DNA of 64,000 bases from DATJLY01 sp963773665 (lineage in GTDB: Bacteria; Pseudomonadota; Alphaproteobacteria; ATCC43930; CGMCC-115725): contig CAVZBZ010000016.1 in the NCBI GenBank assembly GCA_963773665.1, forward strand, positions 1-64,000. The letters run 5' to 3'. How positions within the stretch are numbered: position 1 is the stretch's first letter; every line of letters begins with the position of its first letter. Below the pieces are notes generated by a model. It ran no database searches, had not been told where the DNA came from, and saw nothing but the letters and a program-made list of their open reading frames with translations. Shown here piece after piece: positions 25,598 to 33,844 of this stretch. Made by a program: the position numbers and the translations under genes.

Positions 25598-26623
25598 TCA
25601 TGCCTCGCCGAACGACCGCACGCTCTCGCCGGCCTCGCCGGATTCGCGCGCCCGCAGCGCGCCGGGCTTCCATGCCTGCGGCCGCTCGGACGAGCCGTCC
25701 TCGGTGAAGGCCGCGAGCGCCTTGTACATCTCGGGTCCGGGGTCGGCCGGCACGTGGACGAGGCTTACGAGATAGCGCATGAGGTGGCGCGACAGGAGCG
25801 CGCCGCCGAAGGCGCGGTGATAGCGGCGCGCCCGCGCCAGCGCGCGGCGATAGGCCAAGGCGCGATGCGGCGCATCGAGCTCCTTGCGCTCGGTCACGAG
25901 GAAATAGAGCGCCAGCACCGATTCATAGCGGCTGCGCCGGCGCTGCTCCGAAAGCCGTCCCGGCGCCTTGTGCGGCGCAAGCGCCACCGGGCCCATCACG
26001 CGCGCGCCGCCGCCGACCGCGAAAATCCTGAGGAACAGCGCCTGGTCGGGCGAGATGAGCCGCTCGTCGCAGCCGCCCGCCTGCCAATAGCGCTCGGACG
26101 AGACCAGCATCGTGCTCGAATTCGACGGGCAATTGCGGATGAAGCGGGCAAGCCCGTCGGGCTCGAGGATGAAGGGCGCCTGCTGCGGATCGCCGTCGCT
26201 CGCGAAGGGATCGGGAACGTCGAGCCGGTAGGTGCCGAGATCGCCATAGGCGAAGGACTGGCGCGTCGCATCGGCCGCTTCGAGGAGGCGCGCGGTGGCG
26301 CCCGGCACGAGAAGATCGTCCCCGTCGAGCAGTTTCAGCCACGGATACGAGGCGCGCCACACGCCCTCGTTGGTCGCCGCCGACGCGCCGCGGTTCGGCT
26401 GGTGCAGGATCACCACCTTGTCGCGCCAGCCGCGCGTCAGCTCGGCGACGAGATCGGCCGATCCATCGGTCGAGCCGTCATCGACGAACACGAACTCGCG
26501 CTCGAACGGCCCCTGCTGTCGCGCCAGCGATTCGACGACCGCCGGCAAATACGGCCGCTTGTCGAACACGGTCACGATGAAGGAAATGCCGGTCAAAATC
26601 GGTCCCTGGGCGCGATGCGGCAT
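25598..26623 (-). CDS. Family 2 glycosyltransferase
   Basis: 341 residues of GT-A type. The nucleotide-sugar strand is ISFIVTVFDKRPYLPAVVES, followed by VFVDDGSTDGSADLV and the metal-binding LKLLDGDDLLVPGA. An acceptor-side Asp region is in LISPDQALFLRI. No membrane span, so it is cytosolic and adds a sugar during surface polysaccharide assembly. It heads the minus-strand run with asnB (7 bp downstream) and is divergent from the GT11 gene. Confidence 0.9.
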   Translation of the reverse strand: MPHRAQGPILTGISFIVTVFDKRPYLPAVVESLARQQGPFEREFVFVDDGSTDGSADLVAELTRGWRDKVVILHQPNRGASAATNEGVWRASYPWLKLLDGDDLLVPGATARLLEAADATRQSFAYGDLGTYRLDVPDPFASDGDPQQAPFILEPDGLARFIRNCPSNSSTMLVSSERYWQAGGCDERLISPDQALFLRIFAVGGGARVMGPVALAPHKAPGRLSEQRRRSRYESVLALYFLVTERKELDAPHRALAYRRALARARRYHRAFGGALLSRHLMRYLVSLVHVPADPGPEMYKALAAFTEDGSSERPQAWKPGALRARESGEAGESVRSFGEA

Positions 26624-26662
26624 GATAGACGGATTCGCGCTTCATCGCTACTTTGCGCCGGC

Positions 26663-27781
26663 ATGGAAATGGGCGCGCTGCGCGAGCACGGGATCGAGGA
26701 AGCGAACATCGCCGTGCTCGACAGTTGGCGCGGCGGGCTCGAGCGCATCGGCGATGCGGTCGATGCGGTGCTCGTGCGCGATCCGCCGAAAACACTGGCG
26801 CCCGTCGACCGTGCGCTGTTCGATCGCGGGTTTCTGCGCATCGCCGATCCGGCGGCGCTGCTTTATGTGCGCTCGTCGAAAATCCGCGACCCGAACGCGA
26901 CCGGCGGGCGGACCGAATCCTCGATCCAGATGTCGAATTTCGGCAAGAATGCCGGCTTCGCGAATCAGCTTTTCCAGTATGCGTTCCTGAAGCTCTATGG
27001 GCTGCGCAACAATGCCGCGGTCGAGACGCCGGAATGGGCGGGCGAGAAAATTTACGGCATTCCGCACCGCGGCATCAGGCACCCGCTCGCCATGTACAAG
27101 GGCGATGAATGGTCGGTGCTCGACTTGGCGCTCTGGACCATGGATCGCCCGCCGGTGAATGTCGATTTCTGGGGCTATTATCAGAACGTGCCGCCGTGCT
27201 GGCACGCGCACCGCGATTTTTTGCGCCTTCTCTTCACGCTGCGCGAGCCTTGGCGCGCGCCGGTGGAGCGCTGGCTCGCACGCCATCGCCCGAACGGTGC
27301 GACGCTCGTGGCGCTCCATTTGCGGCGCGGCGACTACCGCAACCTAGCGGCGGAAAAGCCGTGGTTCCGCCCGGTGCCCGAGGAGTTCTACCGGCGCTGG
27401 CTCGAGGCTCTGTGGCCCAGCCTCAAGAACCCGGTGCTGTTCATCGCGAGCGACGATCGCGACGCGGTGCTGCCGGCCTTTGCCGAATTCGCGCCCGTCA
27501 CCGCGGCGGACGCGGAAGCGGACATGCCGGAGCCAAAACCGCTCGCCGACTTCGCCATCATGGCGGCGGCCGACGTGCTTGCGATATGCAACAGCAGTTT
27601 TTCCCGCATGGCAGCCATTCTTGCGGCAGACGCGCAGCGCTGCTTCATTCCGTCCTTCGCGCGCGCTGCGTTCGAGCCGTACGATCCCTGGGCTAGCGAC
27701 CGTTTCTGGCAGCGCTTTGGCGCGCCGGAGCCGCGTCCGCGCTCGCGCGTGCCGCGCTTCCTGCGGCGCTGGACGGCATGA
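26663..27781 (+). CDS. GT11 family glycosyltransferase (alpha-1,2-fucosyltransferase-like)
   Basis: 372 residues from ATG 26663; the frame is open far upstream, but that is antisense to the GT2 and asnB genes. The first 90 residues are unrecognised (a possible N-terminal recognition segment). The GT11 core follows: FGKNAGFANQLFQYAFLKLY, ALHLRRGDYRN (the HxRRxDY GDP-fucose motif) and ADVLAICNSSFSRMAAIL. It would transfer fucose or a related sugar from a GDP donor to a surface glycan. It is the only plus-strand gene in this cluster, and its last 89 bp overlap the convergent GT2 gene. Confidence 0.85.
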   Translation: MEMGALREHGIEEANIAVLDSWRGGLERIGDAVDAVLVRDPPKTLAPVDRALFDRGFLRIADPAALLYVRSSKIRDPNATGGRTESSIQMSNFGKNAGFANQLFQYAFLKLYGLRNNAAVETPEWAGEKIYGIPHRGIRHPLAMYKGDEWSVLDLALWTMDRPPVNVDFWGYYQNVPPCWHAHRDFLRLLFTLREPWRAPVERWLARHRPNGATLVALHLRRGDYRNLAAEKPWFRPVPEEFYRRWLEALWPSLKNPVLFIASDDRDAVLPAFAEFAPVTAADAEADMPEPKPLADFAIMAAADVLAICNSSFSRMAAILAADAQRCFIPSFARAAFEPYDPWASDRFWQRFGAPEPRPRSRVPRFLRRWTA

Positions 27782-28694
27782 GGCGCACCGCGCCGCCGCG
27801 CGGGAAGGCGTCGAGCGTCGAGAACAAGGTTCGTTCATCGAGCGTCATGCCGGGCAGGCGCGCCGCCAAAAAGAGCCAGAAATGGCGCGAGAGATGCCCG
27901 GCGCCGCGCTGGCGCGCGGCGTATTTCCAGGCGCGGCCCGTCACCTGCTTCTGCACGAGGCGGCGGATGCGCGGAGGAAGCTCGGGATGGTCCTTGAGCG
28001 TCAGCAGCGCGGTCAGCGACTGGTCGTGCTGCTGCTGCACCGGGAATTTCATGAGCCGCCCCGGCTCGTCGCGCGGCCCCATGCAGATGAGCTGATCGAC
28101 GAAGCCGATCTTCGCAACGAAGCTCATGCGCTGCGGCAATGACTGGTCCTGCACGAAGACGCGCTCGTCGGCGCCGCCGGCGCGCTTCAAGGCGTCGGTC
28201 TCGAGGATATAGGTGCTGCCGCCGGCATGGCCGATGCGGATGATGGTGTAGAGCGCATCGTCGAGCACGCGCACCGCGACATGCTCGGGCTCCGGCGGAA
28301 AGTGCAGCTCGTCGGGCGTGCCGTACCAATTGTTGCGCCCGTAGATTGCGCCGCAGCCGCTTTCGCGTGCGGCGCGCAGCAGGAGGCGCGAGGCATAGGG
28401 CGCCAGCACGTCGTCGCCGTCGACGATCTGGGTGAAGGGGAGGGACGCCTTTTCGAGGCCGCGATTGACGGCGACGGAAGGCCCGCGATTTTCCTGGCGG
28501 ATGAGGTGCGCGTTCGGAAGGCCGCCTACAAGGCGCGCGGCGATCTCGCCCGAGCCGTCGGTCGATCCGTCATCGACCAGGATATATTGCCGCTCGAACT
28601 CGCCTGCCTGGCCCGCGAGCGCGCGCACCACGCCCTCGAGATAGGGCGCCTTGTTGTAGATCGTCACGACATAGGAGACGCCGGGAAGCTGCAT
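27693..28694 (-). CDS. Family 2 glycosyltransferase
   Basis: 333 residues. GT-A signatures: VSYVVTIYNKAPYLEGVVRA, ILVDDGSTDGSGEIA, FTQIVDGDDVLAPYA and FVQDQSLPQRMSF. It is related in layout to the GT2 at 25598 but not a recent copy. The C-terminal 40 residues are Ala/Arg-rich and low in complexity, and lie in the 89-bp overlap with the GT11 gene. It follows the methyltransferase gene by 9 bp in a minus-strand operon. Confidence 0.9.
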   Translation of the reverse strand: MQLPGVSYVVTIYNKAPYLEGVVRALAGQAGEFERQYILVDDGSTDGSGEIAARLVGGLPNAHLIRQENRGPSVAVNRGLEKASLPFTQIVDGDDVLAPYASRLLLRAARESGCGAIYGRNNWYGTPDELHFPPEPEHVAVRVLDDALYTIIRIGHAGGSTYILETDALKRAGGADERVFVQDQSLPQRMSFVAKIGFVDQLICMGPRDEPGRLMKFPVQQQHDQSLTALLTLKDHPELPPRIRRLVQKQVTGRAWKYAARQRGAGHLSRHFWLFLAARLPGMTLDERTLFSTLDAFPRGGAVRLMPSSAAGSAARASADAAPARQSAARNGR

Positions 28695-28703
28695 CGTCCG
28701 TGC

Positions 28704-29378
28704 TCAGCGAAGATTCGCGAGCGCCCGGGCGCGAAACTCGAGGAGATTGCGCTGCACGTCGGTCATTTCGAAGACGATCGTCTCCTCGGCGGTGATCTCG
28801 CGCTGCCAGAAAATGCCGAGGCCGCTTTCGTCCTCGCGCATCTTGCGGCCGAGCGCGCCGCGCGTGATGTAATAGCGCGGATCGCGCAGGATCTCGCTGG
28901 TCTTGGCGAGGAAGCGCAGATGGTTTCCCTCGGCTTCGACGAACCAGCGGTGATGGTAGAACCCGACCTCGGGCGGCCGGCCGACGCGCGCGGCAAGCCC
29001 GGCCCAGCGCCCCTTCGCGAAGATTTCGCGCGCGCGCGACGGCGTCTCGATATAGCCCGCCTTGGCGACGCGCGACAGCTCGCGCACCACCGCGAGCGGG
29101 TCGCGCACGTCCTCGAGGAGATGCGAGCAGAAGCTGAAATCGAAGAATTTTTCGGGATAGGGCCACGGCGCGACGCAGGCATCCTGCACGCACCAAGTCG
29201 CAGCCGAAAAGCGCGCGGGATTTTCGGGATCGAGCGGCTGCCCCCTGGTCTTAAAGGGATTGAGGTCGAGCACGTGCGTTGCGGCATTCAACGGCAGGTA
29301 CCAGCCGCCGACATCGAGCACCCGCCCGGATGCGAGCGCCTTGGCGATCACATGGGGGAGATTGCCGCGGAGGATCAT
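28704..29378 (-). CDS. Class I SAM-dependent methyltransferase
   Basis: 224 residues from ATG 29378, chosen because it overlaps the FkbM-like stop as ATGA; an upstream ATG at 29405 would add nine residues. The SAM-binding motif I is degenerate but visible (ASGRVLDVGGWYLPL), followed by THVLDLNPF and FFDFSFCSHLLEDVRDPLAVVREL (motif post-I and IV). It is probably a methyltransferase acting on a sugar or glycolipid in the glycan cluster. Confidence 0.78.
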   Translation of the reverse strand: MILRGNLPHVIAKALASGRVLDVGGWYLPLNAATHVLDLNPFKTRGQPLDPENPARFSAATWCVQDACVAPWPYPEKFFDFSFCSHLLEDVRDPLAVVRELSRVAKAGYIETPSRAREIFAKGRWAGLAARVGRPPEVGFYHHRWFVEAEGNHLRFLAKTSEILRDPRYYITRGALGRKMREDESGLGIFWQREITAEETIVFEMTDVQRNLLEFRARALANLR

Positions 29379-30247
29379 CCGCTGCCGCCGCGCCTGCGCC
29401 GCCACCAGCGCTGGCGCGGCGTCCCGGGAAAGCGTCGGTCAATGGGGCGCAGCACCTGAAAATCCTCCTGCGTCAGCGCGATGCCGTGCCAGTGGAGCTT
29501 CAGATTGCCGGCCGCGTAGATCGTGCCGTCATAGCCCTGGAAGATCTTGAGCACATGCTCGGGCGATGTTTCGTGGAGGGCGTCGATCGAATTGTCGGCG
29601 ATGCCGAGCGAGGGGAACAGCTCGCGCCGGACGAAGAAGCCGTTGGTCCCGGTGGAGGCGACGAATTCATAGCCTTTCGCCCGGCCGAGCTCGATCTGCG
29701 CCAGCAGCGAGGCGCCGGCATGGACCGAGGGGCCATAGTCCTGGACGAAATAGATGTCGTTGTCGATCGTCGGATTGTACTCGATGACGACCACGCGCGG
29801 CCGGTACAGGGCAAGTGAATTCCACAGGTGCCAGTCGTTGCCGTCGACGTCGATCGAGAGCAGGTCGAAATCCTGGGGCGTGCCGCACTGGGCGAGAAGA
29901 TCGTCGAGGCGATTGCCCGGCTCGAGCCCGACGAAGCAGCAGAAGAGATGCGTGCGCGCGGCGATGTCGGCATAGCAGCGCTCGAGTTCGGCGAACCGGT
30001 CGGGCTCGCCCTCGATCAGCACCGCGCTCCAGCCGTGCTCGCGGATCAAGGTCCAAGTGTTGCTGTTGAGCCTGCCGTCCCAGGCGCCGAACTCGACGCA
30101 CCAGCGGTTCGTCGTGCCGATCACCTCGAAGGTGCGCGCGATGATGCCGTCCTCGCCGCTCTGCGAGGTGACGTTGCGCCGGTACGGATCGAGCACGAGC
30201 GAGGCGGGTTTGCGGCGGCTCACCGGGCGGAGTTCGAGTTGCTGCAA
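29375..30247 (-). CDS. FkbM-like methyltransferase domain protein
   Basis: 290 residues. NVTSQSGEDGIIARTFEVIG, then WCVEFGAWDGRLNSNT (the SAM loop in the FkbM type E-x-G-A-x-D-G pattern), LIEGEPDRFAELERCY, and DFDLLSIDVDGNDWHLWNSL, the characteristic L-S-I-D-V-D-G-x-D motif. The tail is Arg-rich. It probably modifies a sugar or lipid; the substrate is unknown. It is co-transcribed with the SDR upstream (9 bp) and overlaps the next methyltransferase by 4 bp. Confidence 0.75.
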   Translation of the reverse strand: MQQLELRPVSRRKPASLVLDPYRRNVTSQSGEDGIIARTFEVIGTTNRWCVEFGAWDGRLNSNTWTLIREHGWSAVLIEGEPDRFAELERCYADIAARTHLFCCFVGLEPGNRLDDLLAQCGTPQDFDLLSIDVDGNDWHLWNSLALYRPRVVVIEYNPTIDNDIYFVQDYGPSVHAGASLLAQIELGRAKGYEFVASTGTNGFFVRRELFPSLGIADNSIDALHETSPEHVLKIFQGYDGTIYAAGNLKLHWHGIALTQEDFQVLRPIDRRFPGTPRQRWWRRRRGGSG

Positions 30248-30256
30248 ACCCGGTCC

Positions 30257-30944
30257 TCAGAAATTCTCGACCCAGGGCCGAAGCTCGACCTCCCAGGTCC
30301 AGGCGCTGCGGTGCTGGCGGTGGACGTGGAGATAATTGGCGGCGATCGCATCGGGTTCGAGCGTGCCGTCGGGACCGCGCTGCGCTGCGCGCGGATCGTC
30401 CGCGCCGAGCTTTTTGATGCCGCCGTCGATCACGAAATGCGCGACGTGGATGTTCTTGGGCGCAAGCTCGCGCGCCATGCTTTGCGCCAGGCCGCGCAGC
30501 CCGAACTTGCCCATCGCGAAGGGCGCGGAAAGGGCATAGCCCTTGACGCTCGCCGAGGCGCCGGTGAAGAGGATCGAGCCGTGCCCTTGGGCGAGCATGC
30601 GCTTGGCCGCCTGCTGGCCGACGAGGAAGCCGCCATAGCAGCTCGACGAGCAGCGCCTTCAGGACCTCGTCGGGATCGAGCTCGGCGATGGGCCCGCGGG
30701 CGCGCGCGCTCGGGTTATAGACGACGATGTCGAGCGGGCCCGCGGCGGCGAAGAGCGCGTCCACGTCGGCGCGCTTCATCGCATCGCAGGCGAACACGCG
30801 GGCACCCGTTTCCTTGGCGAGCGGCGCCAGTTTCTCGGTGCTGCGCGCGGCGAGCGCAACGCCCATGCCTGCCTTGGCGAAGAGCCGCGCGAGCGCCGCG
30901 CTCAAACCGCTGCCGGCGCCGACGATGAGTGCGTTTTCAGCCAT
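30257..30944 (-). CDS. Short-chain dehydrogenase/reductase, frame broken near 30650
   Basis: The first frame (from ATG 30944) has MAENALIVGAGSGLSAALAR (dinucleotide loop) and PLDIVVYNPSARARGPIAEL. The protein resumes in the next frame as SCYGGFLVGQQAAKRMLAQG, then SILFTGASASVKGYALSAPF, where the active-site YxxxK Tyr is replaced (Phe in APFAMGK), and VIDGGIKK. The whole is about 229 residues. One indel near 30650 separates the halves and looks like an error. Loss of the catalytic Tyr, if true, suggests a binding or atypical SDR, a substitution seen in one subgroup of proteobacterial SDRs. Confidence 0.78.
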
Positions 30945-30988
30945 GAGTTCATTCTAGCGCCGCCCGAACCGCGGGCGCCAGAGGGCGG

Positions 30989-31678
30989 TCACTGGCCGCT
31001 GCGGCGGCCCAGCACCAGTTCGGCCTCGGCGCGCGCGGCGACGCGGCGCAAGGCCTCGCGCTTCAATTCGACGACCACGGGGCGGGCATGGCGGTTATGC
31101 ACGACGCCGCCGCTGGCCGCGATCTGCCACGCGCCGCCCGGCAGCGCGAGGCGCACGACGCGCGGCACGCTCTCGGCGCTCAGCGTCGCCTCGACCTCCT
31201 GGCCTTTGTAGAGCCGCTGGATCGCCATCTCGTCGAGGAGCGCAGGCTCGACGACGATCTCGTCGCTGCACCCGGGCAGGCGGAGCGCGCCGCGCCTGGT
31301 GCGCGGGTCGAACCACTTGACGATGCCGCGCAGCGTGCCGGGGCGCAGCGCCGGTGCGGCCGGCGGCGCCGGCGCATGATCGCTTGCCGCCGCCACGTCG
31401 GCGCGGCGCAACAGGCGCGGCTGCGGCGGGGCCGGCAGCACTTCCTCGGCGGGCGGGGGAACCGGAACGGGCGCGCGGCGGCGGCGGGCCGCGCGCGGCG
31501 CGGGCGCGGCGGAAACCGTTTCCGTCTCTTTCTGCCGCGGCGCCTGCGGCCGGTCGAGCTCGCTCAGCGCCGCATAGACGCTGTCGAAGAGTCCTGGAAT
31601 TTCCTCAAGCTTCGTCGCGCGCCGGGAGACGAGCTTTGCCACGATGCGCGCGACATTCGCCTGCAGCGAATTTGTCAT
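30989..31678 (-). CDS. MucR N-terminal-like domain fused to a degenerate cold-shock domain
   Basis: 229 residues from ATG 31678 (MTNSLQANVARIVAKLVSRR); an ATG at 31711 is also in frame. Residues 1-48 follow the N-terminal pattern of MucR/Ros regulators (IVAxxVS, E-(I/L)-P, SVxxAL), the part that multimerises. Next comes a Pro/Ala-rich linker of about 75 residues. Residues 125-185 read LRGIVKWFDPRTRRGALRL and YKGQEVEATL, a cold-shock fold with both RNA-binding motifs altered (RRGALRL and IVVEP). The MucR zinc finger is absent. A C-terminal basic segment of 55 residues follows. It is probably a nucleic-acid-binding regulator; targets are unknown. Confidence 0.65.
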   Translation of the reverse strand: MTNSLQANVARIVAKLVSRRATKLEEIPGLFDSVYAALSELDRPQAPRQKETETVSAAPAPRAARRRRAPVPVPPPAEEVLPAPPQPRLLRRADVAAASDHAPAPPAAPALRPGTLRGIVKWFDPRTRRGALRLPGCSDEIVVEPALLDEMAIQRLYKGQEVEATLSAESVPRVVRLALPGGAWQIAASGGVVHNRHARPVVVELKREALRRVAARAEAELVLGRRSGQ

Positions 31679-32031
31679 CGAAAAATACCTTCCCCAGTAT
31701 CCCGCGTCCAAGCTTGCGCTCGCGCTCCGGTAAACAACGGCAGGACCGGAGCATCCCGGCGCCGATCCAGAGACCTTGACTTGCGCGCAAATGCGAGCTC
31801 GTTCGCTCCGAACGGCACCGGTTGAAGAGGCGGGACCGGAACACGAAACGACCGATGCCGTTACTCTTAATCACGTCGGCGCGTTTTGGCAAGTCGCCCG
31901 ATCGAGGCGGTCGTCCGACTTTCGAGGCGGAGCTTCGCAGGAGCCGGCGCAACGGAACCGCGGCGCGAGTCCGGCCGTTGCACAGGCAAGGACTGCCGGT
32001 CTCGGGCCGGGAAAAGTAATGGAGCGGCGCG
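31679..32031. other. Intergenic stretch without a recognisable gene
   Basis: 353 bp between divergent genes. I see no tRNA, repeat or convincing protein frame; the open frames here have atypical composition and no family features. It presumably holds the promoters of both flanking genes. A GGAG at about 32021 serves the DUF1328 gene. Confidence 0.5.
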
Positions 32032-32208
32032 ATGCTCTACTGGGCGGTGGTTTTTCTCATCGTCGCGATCGTCGCCGGAGTTCTCGGCTTCGGCGGGATC
32101 GCCTCGGCGGCGGCCGGCATCGCGCAAGTCTTGTTCTTCATCTTCATCGTGGTCTTCGCGATCGCGCTAATCATGGGCCTGGCGCGGCGCGGTCCGCCTC
32201 CAGCCTAG
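32032..32208 (+). CDS. DUF1328 (YtjA-like) small membrane protein
   Basis: 58 residues, MLYWAVVFLIVAIVAGVLGF at the start, with two hydrophobic helices separated by GGIASAAAGIAQ, the exact DUF1328 pattern. GGAG lies 9 bp upstream of ATG 32032. It is an inner-membrane protein common in proteobacteria, often stress-induced, with no known mechanism. Confidence 0.88.
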   Translation: MLYWAVVFLIVAIVAGVLGFGGIASAAAGIAQVLFFIFIVVFAIALIMGLARRGPPPA

Positions 32209-32238
32209 GCGCGGCGCCGCCGCGCTCCGGCCCTTTCC

Positions 32239-32622
32239 TCAGTGCTGGACGGCGAGCGCGCGGGCGAGCTGGCTCAGCGCCTCCTGGTGCTTCTCGTTCG
32301 AGATCTGCGCGAAATTGCGGGCAAGCTCGAGGCACATGCGCTCGCGCGGGCTGACCGGCCGGCCGGTCTGGGTCTCGAGCCCTTCGAAGAAATAGCTCAC
32401 CGGCACGCTCAGCACGCGCGCGATCTCGAACAGCCGCCCGGCCGAGACGCGATTGATGCCGCGCTCGTACTTGTGGGCCTGCTGATATGTCACGCCAATG
32501 AGGTCGGCGAGCTGCTGCTGGGTCAGGCCGAGCATGATGCGACGCTCGCGGATCCGGGCACCGACATGGCGATCGATGTCCTGGGTGCGGCTTGTCGTTC
32601 GCTTGGTTTCGGTGGTGCTCAT
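32239..32622 (-). CDS. XRE-family helix-turn-helix regulator
   Basis: 127 residues. A single HTH_3 domain occupies about residues 20-75: VGARIRERRIMLGLTQQQLA, then DLIGVTYQQAHKYERGINRV. The C-terminal 45 residues form a helical tail (SPRERMCLELARNFAQISNE) typical of a widespread alphaproteobacterial single-domain XRE family. It is a cytosolic DNA-binding regulator whose target is unknown. The 290 bp before the next gene (32623-32915) show no gene. Confidence 0.88.
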   Translation of the reverse strand: MSTTETKRTTSRTQDIDRHVGARIRERRIMLGLTQQQLADLIGVTYQQAHKYERGINRVSAGRLFEIARVLSVPVSYFFEGLETQTGRPVSPRERMCLELARNFAQISNEKHQEALSQLARALAVQH

Positions 32623-32915
32623 GAGACTCTGTCAGGCAAAAGAAAGAGGGACGCCGTGGCACCGTCGGGGCCGGGCGAGCCGAGATGGCAAAATGCGCGT
32701 CGTGGAAATGTCCTGCCTGGTGGGCGCGGGGCACGGGGCCGCGCCAGCACCGTCGCCGGAAACTCCGTTTCGACCGCTGGTTCCGCTAACGTCCCTTGCG
32801 TGTTCTGGTTCCGTCAGAGGACCGGGCGCGCGCCCCGGTCATGGCCGCCCTGCACAGGTTTGACTCTGCGTACGGCCAATGTTAACGACGTGGGAACCAT
32901 CCCCGACAGGGAACC

Positions 32916-33731
32916 ATGCCGCGGATATCGATTGGCAACTGCCAACTTTACTATGAGCGGCACGGCGCGGGATTCCCGGCCGTCCTCGTCACCGGCCTCG
33001 CCGGCACCGCGCAATACTGGCGCGACCAGATCCCGGCCCTGTCGCGCTGCTACGACGTCGTCGTGCACGACCACCGCGGCATGGGCGAGAGCGATGCCGC
33101 GCAGTGCACGCCGACCATGGAGCGGATGGCGCAGGACGTGATCGCGCTGATGGATGCGCTCGACATCCCCAAGGCGCATATCATCGGCCATTCCGCGGGC
33201 GGCGCGGTGGCGCAGATCCTCGCCATCGAGCAGCCGCGGCGCTGTGCCAGCGTCGTCATCGCCGCAAGCTGGACCAAGCCCGACGCCTATTTCCGCCGGC
33301 TGTTCGGATTGCGCAAGGAGATCCTGACCCGCCTGGGACCGGCGAGCTATGTCCAGGCGAGCACGCTCCTGCTCTATCCGAGCAGCTACATCGCCCGCAA
33401 CAACGAGAAGCTGCGCCAGGTCGAGGCATTCGGCCTTGCCCACTTCCCGCCGGTCGAGCAGATGATCGGGCGCATCGACGCCATCCTGGCGTTCGATCGC
33501 TCCGCCGATCTCGGCCGCATCCGCACGCCCGCCCTCATCATGGCGGCGCAGGACGATCTCGTCACGCCGGCCTATTTCTCGGAGGAGCTGGTGCGGCGCA
33601 TCCCCGGGGCCGAGGCCAAGTTCTTTCCCCAGGGCGGCCATTATTTCCCCCAGGTGCTGCCGCGCGAGTTCATCCAGGCGCTCCAGCCGTTCCTTGCGGC
33701 GCACACCCCGGCCGCGGCGCGCGTGACCTGA
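32916..33731 (+). CDS. Alpha/beta fold hydrolase
   Basis: 271 residues with a full catalytic set: oxyanion strand VLVTGLAGTAQYW, DHRGMGESD, nucleophile elbow GHSAGG near residue 91, acid Asp in MAAQDDLVTPA and His in GGHYFPQVLP. It is closest in pattern to RutD and 3-oxoadipate enol-lactonase-type hydrolases. No pathway partner lies beside it, so the substrate is not predicted. Confidence 0.85.
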   Translation: MPRISIGNCQLYYERHGAGFPAVLVTGLAGTAQYWRDQIPALSRCYDVVVHDHRGMGESDAAQCTPTMERMAQDVIALMDALDIPKAHIIGHSAGGAVAQILAIEQPRRCASVVIAASWTKPDAYFRRLFGLRKEILTRLGPASYVQASTLLLYPSSYIARNNEKLRQVEAFGLAHFPPVEQMIGRIDAILAFDRSADLGRIRTPALIMAAQDDLVTPAYFSEELVRRIPGAEAKFFPQGGHYFPQVLPREFIQALQPFLAAHTPAAARVT

Positions 33732-33844
33732 CGCAAGGGTGCTAAGCCCTTGGAAATTAATCGTTCGGAAATGATTCAACCCTAGCCTTCGCAGGCGCGG
33801 TGGCCGGTCGCCCCGCGTCAGTTGCGCGAAGGTGATCCTGCCCC

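Noticed and set aside
24962..27781. A 939-codon open frame on the plus strand.
   Set aside because: Only the part from 26663 has protein-family features (GT11). The upstream two thirds are antisense to asnB and a GT2 gene and arise from high-GC codon bias.
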